Assembly (NCBI GenBank): GCA_030411725.1
Contig: MU839853.1
Coordinates: 124,001 to 188,000, forward strand
DNA length: 64,000 bases
Direction: 5' to 3'
Source of the DNA: Echria macrotheca
Taxonomy: Eukaryota; Ascomycota; Sordariomycetes; Sordariales; Schizotheciaceae
Part shown: positions 53,850 to 64,000 of the stretch, in pieces
How positions within the stretch are numbered: position 1 is the stretch's first letter
How the letters are laid out: each line of letters starts with the position of its first letter
Position numbers and translations under genes: made by a program
The notes under the pieces: generated by a model
Databases searched by the model: none
The model's input: only the letters and a program-made list of their open reading frames with translations
What the model was told of the DNA's origin: nothing

Positions 53850-54988
53850 GTAGCATTCAAGAACATGCACCTCCGTTGTCGCTATTTAGGTACCTACCTA
53901 TACACAAGTTAGGAGACAAAATCACCTACATTGGAGGGAGGTGTCTTTTGGGCGCTTTGGAATTTGCCGGAACACCCCTAGTGCGGAAGCTACATGTAGG
54001 TTACCTAAGTACACAGATTTGCCTCTATAGGCGCCAAAATACCAGCAGCTTGGCATCCCTTCAATCGGCCTGGGGTTTTCGGATTGCCACCTGGCAGAGG
54101 AGCCATGGGGAGCATGACTACCTAGGTATGATCTTCATTGACAAGCCATCCGTCGGGACCTTGCCGACGGATAAGGTTGGGAACAGTAGGTAATCATGCA
54201 GTTCTCTCGCCAGCGAAGGGCGTTCGCTGCGAACACGAACGGCAGGTAAAGAGCCGAACGGCATACTAGGTACGAAGATGTCCACGGCGTCTAAAACCGA
54301 GTACCTACTTGGTCGTTTGAGCATATACCTACTGCACTATTCACAACCGCTTTGCTTTGCCTGGCGAGGGCATATTCTGGGACTATCGAACGCAAACTGC
54401 ATAGTTACCTTCCTTAGAAACTGTCACATGTTCATGGACATTGCATCATGCTCCCACCATTTCACAGGTGGTAGTTCTTGTACATGAGCAAAGCATGACC
54501 GGCGGCGCGAGCGCCCAAAGCTCAGATTACCCATCTTTCATCCGACGGGATGTATTAAACTTCATTAGCACAACCCTATACCCCACCACATGCATGTCGC
54601 CGAGCATGAGGTCGCCTGTTCCTACCCCGGCGTCATCAAGTGCCTGGAACTCGTTCTTCATCAGCTCCTCCACGCGGTCACTGGCTGAGATACCTACCTA
54701 GGTATCTCGACTGCGCAATCCAAGATTCTCTACCGGCTGATGTCTCCGATTTTACCTGGCTCAGGGGAGCTGTGTTCGGTATGAGCTTTGCTTCCGAGGG
54801 GTCACAGTGCATGGAAACCGAAGGATAATGAGACAATTCCTGTCGTCAGACACCTAGTTTTCCTGTCTTCAGACATTTTCATGCTATATACAATTGCAAG
54901 CGAAACGGCATTCCCCTCCTTTGCATTGGTACTTGGGGAAATCCTCCGTACGGGCTCTTTCCGCTTTTAGTGCTTAGCCTCTTCAAGT
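53850..54988. other. Intergenic with clustered TACCTAGGTA palindromes
   Basis: No gene supported over 1.1 kb. Exact TACCTAGGTA copies at 54119-54128 and 54695-54704, with a TAGGTACCTACCTA variant at about 53886-53899. Confidence 0.55.
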
Positions 54989-56053
54989 TTATTTCTGCGG
55001 ATGGCCGCCCTTGACCTTGGTTTGGATCGAGTAAAAGCCTGTCTTCGCAGTGATGTACAGCGTCGACTGGTCCACGCCGCCAAAGGCCAAGTTTGCTGGC
55101 GTCTCCGGCACCGGAATGTAGCCAACCTGCTTGCCTGTCGCAATACTGACGACCGTGATACCGCTTTTGCCGTTGATAGGCGCGCACATGTACATGTTGC
55201 CCTGGTTGTCCATGGTCATGCCGTCGCTACCAAACTGGGCCCACAGCCGCCGGTTCGACAGCACGCCGTTGGCACCAACGTCGTAGGCATACGTCTCGCC
55301 GCCGCCGTTCCCGGGGCCCTGGTACGCCGCCACGTACAGCGTCTTCCCGTCGGGGGAGCTGATGATGCCATTGGGGCTGCCGGGCTTGCCGTCCGAGGTG
55401 AGGAAAGTAGCGAGGGCGCGGGTAAGTGTCTTGCGGTCCGGGGAGACGCGGTAGACGGTGTTGACGTCCTGCTGCGACTGCCGGCCCGGGGACCACCACT
55501 TGCGAGACCAGTACGGGTCCGTAAAGTACAGGCTGTTGTCCGGCAACGACCACACATCGTTGGGGCCGCCGAGCAGCTTGCCATTGTACTTGCCGTCCAT
55601 GATGACTTTGTACTCGGGCAGCACGATGTTGCCGCTAGTCCCCCTGTCGCCAACGTTGGGATTCAGCGGCTGGGGATACGGCACCGATTTCGTCACATTC
55701 GTCGAGATCTCCCACAGCTGGTTGCGCTCGTCGGCACACGCAATGAGCTTGCCGTTCTGGTCAAAGGTCATGCCGTTGGCATAGCCCGCAGGGTGCATAA
55801 AGAGCGACAGCTTCTTGTCGCTCACCGACCACTTGAGGATCTTGTTCGAGTTCTGGTCGACAAAGTAGACATCGCCAGTGGCCGGGTCTCGGGTGGCGCC
55901 CTCGGTGAAGGGTTGGTCGACCGTGTATGACTCCTTGGGGAGAGTCGCGAGCTTGACGACTTTGGCCGAGCTGTCGATCGTGGGCGGGAGGCCGGACTGG
56001 GCCGCGGCCCCGTGGGCGAGCACCACGACGCAGGCGAGAATTGTAGAACGCAT
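54989..56053 (-). CDS. Secreted SMP-30/gluconolactonase-like protein (lactonohydrolase type)
   Basis: 354 residues from the ATG at 56053, no intron. Signal peptide MRSTILACVVVLAHGAAAQS. The rest reads as a six-bladed propeller of the SMP-30/gluconolaconase/LRE family: FTEGATRDPATGDVYFVDQ (first metal-site Glu), ANGMTFDQNGKL, GGPNDVWSLPDNSLYFTDP (Asn/Asp), GSPNGIISSPDGKTLYVA, SDGMTMDNQGNMYM, and a final blade with LYITAKTGFYSI. Most metal ligands expected in lactonases appear present. It probably opens lactones of sugars or related esters outside the cell. The length and blade order are normal for the fungal lactonohydrolase group. Confidence 0.9.
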   Translation of the reverse strand: MRSTILACVVVLAHGAAAQSGLPPTIDSSAKVVKLATLPKESYTVDQPFTEGATRDPATGDVYFVDQNSNKILKWSVSDKKLSLFMHPAGYANGMTFDQNGKLIACADERNQLWEISTNVTKSVPYPQPLNPNVGDRGTSGNIVLPEYKVIMDGKYNGKLLGGPNDVWSLPDNSLYFTDPYWSRKWWSPGRQSQQDVNTVYRVSPDRKTLTRALATFLTSDGKPGSPNGIISSPDGKTLYVAAYQGPGNGGGETYAYDVGANGVLSNRRLWAQFGSDGMTMDNQGNMYMCAPINGKSGITVVSIATGKQVGYIPVPETPANLAFGGVDQSTLYITAKTGFYSIQTKVKGGHPQK

Positions 56054-59005
56054 CTTTCGGTTTGGCCGGTGACGAGGATCCGAGGTGAGCCGGAGGAAGG
56101 TGTTCCGTCCAAGGTCGGGCGATTCTCACAGGAACACCACCACCAAAACCACCAAATTTCTCAAAGGAAATCAAGTGATTTATGCTCTCGAGCAGCAAGC
56201 CAGCACGAGATGAGTGGTAGACGCGTTTTTTTTCGACCTTCAATAGGACGCACTCTGCAGACAGATATAGGGACAGATTGGGACGTATGGTGGAGACTAC
56301 GACGTTCTCCTCCACGAGCTCCGAATAGCCGTTTAGCCGTAGCCGTCATTTCGGGACCGGGTCGCATGCTTCCACATCCCGCACTCGCCATAATGTCTCG
56401 AAGTCGTAATCCGTCATTCCGTGCCTGGTAAGAGGCAATCAAAAGGCAGGCGCTGCGGTTGTAGGCGCTCGTATCACCGGGCATCGACAGTGTTGCTGAT
56501 CGTCTTGGGGTCGTCTTTTTTATTGTTTCTTGATCATCTGTGGGGAATGCATTTCCCCGCATTCTGCACCCTGACCCCACGCAGATAATTTAGTTTGGTA
56601 GATCTCTATAGGTAGTTTGGCTGTCTTTCGTCATCGCCAAGACTCTTTCCCTTTCAGCAGGATGGTCAGGATTCGGTTCCTATCCTGTTGCTTCCCGCAT
56701 CATCCTACACACGCCCTGCGGTAGCTTCATGTTCTCGACGTTATGGATAGCTGCGGCGCTATACCTAGGTAGTCTTGTTGATGATTCCGCCCGACATCTG
56801 CCCACGAGAGCGACGGCTTTGGCCATGCTATTTCCGATGGCAGATGGTAGCCCAGATAATCTGTAGTGCTTTCGACCCGTTCACAGGTGCTGAGAAAGAG
56901 GCTAAAGTGCTGAGTACGACTGATGCGGTTCCTCCAGGGACTTTAGGCAGTGTTCGACGTATAGTATGAGTTCATGTACCCCAAAGTACTGAAGCGGAAA
57001 TCCTCCGAGCGGGGAATTTCCCCAGGCGCGGATGGGGGGAAGGCTGTTTCGATATTGCAATTGAACCGTACCTGCAGTTCTTTCTTTCCATATTCCTGTT
57101 TAGCGCGGTACAGCCAAGGCAACACACGGAGTTCCCGCTGGGCTGAACGATTAATCCAGAGATTAAACACCGGGCAGTTCGAAGCAGCCGTAAAGTTCAT
57201 TTCAAAAGCTGCAGAAACACGGTTGGAGAGTATCCGGGGTGGCTAACAATCTTCATGTTTCCAAGATCAAACCTAGAGCATGCCCGAGTGGCCAAGACTT
57301 GGTTGCAACGCTGGCTCAATGAAAGACGGTTACGCTAGTTCTACCTAGTTCATAGCCAAGCACCAACCGAAGCTTTCTTGCGAGCGGAGAGAGGTGACTA
57401 ACTGCAACGACGATTTGTAAACGTAAGACGTAAGATGTAACGCAGTTCAAGATGTAAATTGGATCACCCAGACTTGGTCGGTACAGCGACTTTGACATGG
57501 TAGGGAACAAGAATACCTAGGTATTCGAAGCTTCTTGAGCCCAGCACTTCCAGAAAAATTCCACTGCGTACCCCCATTCGCCCTATGTCGGTCTTACAAC
57601 TCCAATCTTCTTTGCAGTCACTCCTCTCCTCTCCTCAAACACCTCCTCCATGCTGCCCAATGGACTTATCGCCCTATCCCCCTCAAACTCTCCCCCACCA
57701 GACTCGCAAAGCTCAGCATCGTCCTCACTTCCTCCACATCTCACATACTCGTACCCGCAAGCGCTACCCCCGCCAGTCCCACCCCCCCAGTCCCCAAAAA
57801 CAACACGATACTCGGAGCCAACACTCCCGTACCAACGACGCCGTTCCTACCTCGACACAATTCTCTCTCCCGCTCCTGTCCCGTGTTTTCCCCACCGGCA
57901 GCCGTTTCAACGCCCCCACAATCATCCCAGCCACTACATCGCTGTACGAATTCGCAAACGTACCGCCATATCCTGCAAGCTGTCCCCCAGCGCACACAGG
58001 CTCAAATCGTTCTGCATCTTCAGACTCCCCGCCAAGACTGCCGACGGCATTGTGAGCATCCTTACAACTGTGTCATTCGCCTATTTGGCTACGAACCTGG
58101 TGATACTACTATTGTAGAGGATAGGGCACCTGTGATCGCGACAGCGACGGGTTTTTATTTGTTGTCGTTTCTGCAGCTGTGTCGCGGCATTGCGTAACTG
58201 ACCAGATTCTAGCCAGAGATCTTTTGACCGTTTCTCCTGACTTTCCCATGCACCTTCTGCTACACCAACCGAGTCCATTTACCGTCTTCTCATAACAATA
58301 CATAAATTCTGCATTTGATACCTCCTCTCAGGATCGCCCGGTCCGGCTTCATGTAGTCCATGACCCACCAGACGCCAAGCCGGAGTCATCTTCCACCTGT
58401 ATCTACGATCTTTTTGTTCATCATGGTTAGGTTGCCGCATGAGGCTTCTTTATCCCGGAAAGAAAGAGTACCTTACATAGAATCAGGGAAGTGGCCCGTG
58501 GAGTATGCTAGAGGTGATGGTGAAGGCGGAAAGCCTGGCAGGAAGCCCGACGCCCAGAATGGAATAGATTTTGGGAGGTGGAACGGGAGCCTTGCAGCCC
58601 GGTAACGTTATGAAGAAACCGGGCACGGTTTTAATGCACGACAGCTGCAGCTAGACCAAACCGACATCGCCACCACACGTTGTCAGGCAATCCAGCCACC
58701 TACAACCGCCGTGGCGTTCGGGCATCCGTGTTAGTGCATCACAGCTGCCAATAGACTTAACGCTCCTGCGCGAATATTCCTTGGCTCAGCTGCGGCGGCG
58801 ACTGCGCCCACTTCCCCAGCTGCAATGCTGCGCCTTCCTCTTGCAGCTGCAGCATCACAAGGCTCGGGTCTCGCTCCCTGCAAAAATCAGCTGAGATACC
58901 CTCAATTCCTTCCGCTTGCTCCACTCAGTCCGTCCAACATGCTTTCCGAGTAGGGATAACTCCACACCTCTCCGCAATTGCCCGAGGGAAGTGGTGGTAG
59001 GAATC
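56054..59005. other. Long intergenic region
   Basis: Almost 3 kb. TACCTAGGTA palindromes at 56762-56771 and 57514-57523. The stretch 57535-58197 is pyrimidine-rich and open in all three plus frames at once, so no frame can be preferred; I do not call a gene. The last few hundred bases are the promoter of the large ATPase gene. Confidence 0.5.
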
Positions 59006-62000
59006 ATGGCGTCCGAATTCCCTCTTACCGTCGACGAGGCTCGCGACCATATTCTCGCCATTCAGCGCCGGAACGCCATTGACACTTCTGATGGCAACCT
59101 TTCAAATGCGCTGCGTCTGTAGGTGTAAACCACTGCATGGCGTTATGTTGGAGTTGAAATTGACTCGTCCTTGCAGCATCTCAGAGGACCTGTATCAGAA
59201 GCCGGCTCACTTTCTTCATGAGCTGATTCAGAACGCCGACGACAATGCGTACGAGCCTGCGTCGGTCCCATCTTTATCCATTAGCTACAGCAACCGCGCG
59301 CTCCAGCTGTCATGCAACGAGCTCGGCTTCTCCAGGAATAACGTGGAGGCGCTCTGCAAGATCGGGAGTAGTACCAAATCCGGCAAAGCCAAAACAGGCA
59401 CTTATACGGGAGAAAAGGGCATCGGATTCAAGTCGGTATTCAAAGTTGCCGATGTTGTCTGGATCCGCTCCGGCCATTACTCGTTCAAGTTCGTCAAGTC
59501 TGAGAAGCTGGGTATGCTGACACCCATTTGGGCCGAGTTCCCCACCAGCTGCGATCCTCAGCATACCACGATCCGTCTGGAGCTAAAGGCAGAGTATAGC
59601 GAGAAGGAGGTGGTTAGCGAACTTCGCACCTTGGACGCACATATTCTTCTCTTCCTACGACAACTTGCCAAGATATCCGTTTCGGTAGATGCGTACCACC
59701 ACGAGTCTTGGAGCACGTCAATCAGCAAAGATGCCGTCCCATTCCAAGGCAGCGCAGGAGCCCCTATGCGCACAGTAACGCTGAAAAAGGATGAAGAGGT
59801 GCAGGTACACCTGGTTACCACATACCTCGTCCAGGATATTCCCACGGAACCAAAGCGCCCTGGCGTCTGCAGGTCTAACATCAACCTTGCTTTTCCTGTT
59901 AACGGGTATGACGATGGCCGAGTGTTACACCAGATGGTGTATGCGTCTCTTCCAATACAGGACTTTGGGTTCAAAGTAGGTGGCGTCTTCCGATTACTTT
60001 CTTTCTTGGTGCCCACGTTGCCGCTGACTCTTACACAGTTCCTGCTGAACGCAGACTTTGTCCTCAGTGCAAGTCGAGAAACCATCCTAGAATTCTCACC
60101 ATGGAACAAGGCCCTCCGAGATGCTCTGCCGAGAGCTATAGCCGATGCTTTGCAGAACCTTGGCGGCACAGGTCTTCGGTATACCTGGCCTTCGTTCCTA
60201 CCCATCAGAGATAAGGTGGACGACTTTTTCGGCGAACTTGCGGACCCGACGATTGGACTTCTCAAAGGCTTGCCCATCCTGGAATCAATGTCCGCCGAGT
60301 TGATGATCCCAAGCGAGTTAACAGTCGTTCCGAAGAGATTTTGCGACAGCAAATCGATGCCGCTAGTCATGATCTCCGACCACCCCTCGTACTCTCGCCT
60401 ATACCTTTCGAACGGATACCGGAAGGCAGATCTTCCCATATTTCTCCGTCTCGGAGTCTGCGAAATGTCTGACGAATTATTTCTCAAGTCTCTGGCCTCC
60501 GGTATTGCCAAGTCTCCAGAGGAGTTCCGTGCTCATCCCGACGATTGGCACTCCCGCCTCGCGACGCAGCTTCTATCCATTCTGGCTACGCACCCAAAAG
60601 AGATCAAAGCTGTCGCAAGCCTCCCGTTGGTTCCTCTGCATGACGGACGCTGGGTCGCCGCCCAAGACAACATCGCTGTATTTGAGAACACCAGTCATGA
60701 CGGGGTGGGACGCAGCAGCACCGACATGGGTTTCGGTGGGTTCGACCTACCGGAAGTCAAGACCGCCCAGGTCAGTGCCGCCGCAAGCAAAGACCCAAGT
60801 CGAAAGCTCCTCTTTACGACCCTTGGCATCCACGAAGAAGACCGCCCACAAATGGTTTGTGATCAGCTGGCCGAGATGCACGACAGTGCCAGATTCGACC
60901 CCAGAGCCACCCGGCCCGAAGCGCTCATCGCACATGTGGCCTACATGTACCGTTCCGGGTGGACAAATCCAAGCAAGCGGAACATATGGGTGGTGACAAC
61001 AGCAGGATACGTGCAGCGTGGTGCGCAAGTATATGTCAACACTGGGGGTACCCATACCGTCAGGTCTTACCTCCTGAGTTACCACGAACTGCATCCTCGA
61101 TACATGCGCGTCCCCGGCGATTCGGATTCAAACGAAAAATTTGTTGCATGGCTGGTGAGCTGCTGCAAGCTCAGCGTCCTCCCTCGTCTAGTTGACGCGC
61201 CCGAGAGTCCTAGCTTCCAGCTCTCGGAGGATTTCGCCTACATAGTCCAGACACAGCGGTCAGCTCGAGTGCTGCAGCTTCTCCGAGACAACTGGGACTA
61301 CTATAGCTACTGGATTGTTCCATCCCCCGTTCCAGATGGGCTCCTGACTGGCGGGAAAACGCTCAATCGCTCGAGGCGTCGGGTTCTCCATTACTTGTCA
61401 ACGTTACGAGTCCTCTGCCTTAACGGGCAGTTTTTTGTGTTGGAACATACAACGCTCCCGACGACAGCCTTGATGACTGAACTTGCTCGGCGGCGTGTGA
61501 GCCTGAGTTTTGAGAAATTGGTCGAGGTGCCGGATCCCGATGCGGCCACCTGGGACTTCCTGTCCGTCTTCGGAGTCAGGATTCAAAATACAATGAGGAA
61601 CCCACAGAGCAAAGTCGGCCGGCAGATTGAACGTCTTGAGGATCTGGCAGCGAAGTCGGTCAAGAGCAGGATGAGCCCAGAGCATATTGCTGCAGAGGCC
61701 GCCAGCCTGTACTGCATCATTGAACACTGTTGCCGGGAGGAACTCGACGACCTCAGGTCCATTTTCCGGAGAAGAAAGCTGATCTACTACTATGGCCAAC
61801 ATCCCAATGGTGAAACCTGGGATATTTGGTGTACCTCTACTGAGTGCCAGTGGACAGGCGATAGGGCCCTTCGGAAAACCCCGCTCTTGATGCGGCTCCG
61901 AGAGTACGCGGACCTTCGTGACTTTTTCACCGACAAGCTACTGGTCGCCAGCACCACCGACGTGGGATCGATACTGGAAGAGATTTTCAAGATTTCCATG

Positions 62001-64000
62001 ATCGATACCGTGCCCTACATTACGGGCCTGTATCTGCTCCTTCAGCGATCGCTCCCCAGCGGCGCGGAAGAGCTCCTTGATCTCGGAGTGGTGGAGAAGT
62101 TGGGCGAGCGGAAGATCTTCCCCATTCTCCGTGGGAAGGGGACCGTCGGATCCGACTTTGATGACCTAGGGACTATGAAGACCGATTCATTCTGGTTGGT
62201 AGCCGATCGACAGCACCTTCGCAGATGCTTTGAGGGGTTGGTCCCGCTCCTTTCGGTCTCGGAAAACCGCTTCCCGGTAATCCGAGAGATTCTAAGGGTC
62301 CTGGGGCTTGAAAACCGATGCTTGTCAAAGCACGTGGTGCGAAAAGTCATGGGGGATGGCGACCCGACGTTCTTGGAAGGCTTTACCGTCCTTATGAGAA
62401 AGAAGGTACGGTATATTGCAAGGTAGGATGCTCCATCTATCCTGCTCTAGTACCAGACACTACCCAGAGGGCTTTGCTTGTGCTTGGGGGTCTTCTGGTC
62501 CTCTTGGCTAATGGGATAATGACTAGAATCATTCCGACAGAGAACCCGAAGAGACTGGTGGTTCTCCGCGGTCTTCTCCACCTGGACGTCTACCAAGTCG
62601 AGAACCTAGAAGCGTACTGGTTTCTCAACAAATCCAATGGGGAGGTAATAGAGGGGAGATGTGAGCGATCCAGTGGAGCGGTTTATGACACCGACACAGG
62701 CGGATTGGAAATCTTACTCCCAAGAGACAACTCCCGACTCTCCCTATCGATCGATGTGGTCGACGAAATTGTCAAGCGGTTTGGACAACTGGACATGGAG
62801 GTTACTGGCATGCTTCACTATATCCTCATGGAGCATAACCTCGCGTCTATCGAGGATATGCTCGACCGGCGCGGGATCGAAGATGAGCTAGGGGAGAATT
62901 GGTCAACGATCGGTGCGTGGTACTTATTACTCCCCCCCCCCTCTCATCATTGCCGGCTCAAGACTCTCTTGTCTTCCAATTCTTTAGGTTGGCTTGGCAG
63001 TATTGTTGGTGAATTGTGAGTGGTTTCTTATCACATGACTAACATGATGGGACCGGTAATTTTTATTAGATATGCTTGTGGATGATCCACGGGGGAAGTG
63101 CCCGGCTCACTTCCACCAGCGACCGAGCCAGCAAGAATCGCGAATTCGCATCCTACACGAGCTTGAAGAGGACCAAGCAACTCGGTGTCTTTTAACAAAA
63201 CGCTGGGAGGGGAATTCGACAGGGCAGATGAAGCATTTGCTCAAACAGCTCTGTCTGATGGACCACCAGGACCCATCTGTCTTCCTGCCCACCAGTGACC
63301 TTGACGAGCTCCTTGATCCGGGCGGAAACGAAGACGACGAGATAGGTACCGTCTTTCACGCCCACCTCGACGAGGTTGGGCTGAGAGATTACCCGAAGAC
63401 TAGCATGACCATTCCTGCTGTCTTGAAAATCTCACGCAAGAACCAGAGGCAGTGGTTGATCTACGGCCCACCTAGGAATCCCATCGATGGCGATATGATG
63501 TTCTTTGGCGAACTATACGTAAGTTCCGGCATCTCCACGGGTGCATGGCGGTAATTCTCGGTTGAGACAAAACTGGACCTAGAACCCCCCAGGTCCTTTT
63601 GCCCACTGAAGCTAATCAAAAACACCAAAAGGTCTCGAAACTGTTACAGATTCATCTTGGGAAAGCCTACATCCCCGAAACGCACTGGACTAGCAGCCTT
63701 CGCACAAGAGCTGGCTTGAGGCCTGTGCCGTCCGCTACCACCTACACACCAGCCTTTTGTATCAACGACAAGTCGAAGAGCCTCTGGAAGTTCTTGACAA
63801 AGAGCGGACTCAATCTCCCAATGCCAGAGTCTGTATCGCACTTCAAATTCCACGTCGATGTCATCACCACCGGCGGCGACTTGGAGGGCAGTGATTTCCT
63901 CATCCATCCTAAGCATCTAGAACACGTACGTCTTGTTTCAGTGTTTCGCATGTTGGCTCCAGTACCTAATTACCTAATCATCTTGCTGCATATAGATACA
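59006..64000 (+). CDS. Very large sacsin/NO VEIN-type protein with GHKL (Hsp90-like) ATPase domain, runs off right edge
   Basis: Exons read: 59006-59118, 59177-59975, 60039-62422, 62527-62912, about 63072-63518 (its 5' junction is ambiguous; a ~17-nt microexon or a different acceptor is needed near 62990-63010), 63632-63925, and one beginning 63996. More than 1,350 residues are visible. The N-terminus MASEFPLTVDEARDHI leads to ISEDLYQKPAHFLHELIQNA (Glu53, Asn57 of the Bergerat fold), NELGFSRNNV, then GEKGIGFKSVF (~116-126, ATP lid). The splice at 59975/60039 creates FGFKFLLNADFVLSASRE, a family hallmark. The long middle and the region with HWTSSLRTRAG match fungal NOV-type proteins. Such proteins couple an Hsp90-like ATPase to long scaffold domains; their role in fungi is unknown. 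The C-terminus is outside the window. Confidence 0.88.

Noticed and set aside
55001..55930. 309-residue plus-strand frame
   Set aside because: Mirror image of the GC-rich SMP-30-like gene on the minus strand; no signal peptide or motif.
57285..57300. GAGTGGCCAAG string resembling the D-arm of a class II tRNA
   Set aside because: No matching acceptor stem, anticodon arm or T-loop (GGTTCRANNCC) around it.
57535..58197. Pyrimidine-rich stretch with long open frames in three plus frames, one ending in a hydrophobic helix
   Set aside because: All frames are open together because of base composition (few A/G-started stops), none has a known motif or splice support, so no gene can be chosen.
59558..60511. 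317-residue minus-strand frame
   Set aside because: Antisense to the GHKL ATPase exons, no motif of its own.

Overview
The window is nuclear DNA of a filamentous ascomycete, most likely a Sordariomycete. The genes carry short spliceosomal introns, mostly 50-70 nt, with GT..AG ends and CTAAC/CTGAC branch points. The families are typical of Pezizomycotina: PTH11-like receptors, a WSC-domain protein, a HET-domain protein, a fungal HNH_2 nuclease, a Dal5-type transporter and many small secreted proteins. One 3.2 kb block shows the CpA-depleted, stop-riddled AT richness left by repeat-induced point mutation (RIP). There are no bacterial-style operons. I see no tRNA or rRNA gene and no CRISPR array.

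Left part (1-11 kb): the 5' end of a secreted GH115-like glycosidase running off the left edge, a PTH11/rhodopsin-type 7-TM protein, an allantoate-permease-type MFS transporter, a single-pass protein with a Ser/Thr-rich stalk, and a membrane-anchored TAP-like alpha/beta hydrolase.

Middle part (11.9-35.5 kb): rich in small secreted proteins and transposon remains. It holds a WSC protein beside a RIP-mutated 3.2 kb DNA transposon with terminal inverted repeats and an 8-bp target duplication. It also holds a BTB-domain protein, an HNH_2 nuclease-like protein, a 402-bp non-autonomous element with the same terminal motif, and six further small secreted proteins. Two of those six are cysteine-rich paralogues transcribed away from each other across a promoter built of ~150-165 bp tandem repeats. 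A hypothetical protein and a Ulp1/C48-type cysteine protease complete the segment.

Right part (37-64 kb): a second PTH11-like receptor and a large fungal membrane protein precede what I read as a candidate conflict or allorecognition island. Two head-to-head paralogous kinase-like genes share an N-terminal domain and carry different degenerate catalytic motifs. A HET-domain gene, a possible membrane-gene remnant and several unrecognised small or membrane proteins with Gly/Ala-rich helices follow. After a secreted SMP-30/gluconolactonase-like enzyme, a very large protein with a sacsin/NO VEIN-type GHKL ATPase domain runs off the right edge. That these genes act together is inference from position and family.

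Exon boundaries were read by eye from splice signals and frame continuity; ambiguous ones are flagged.
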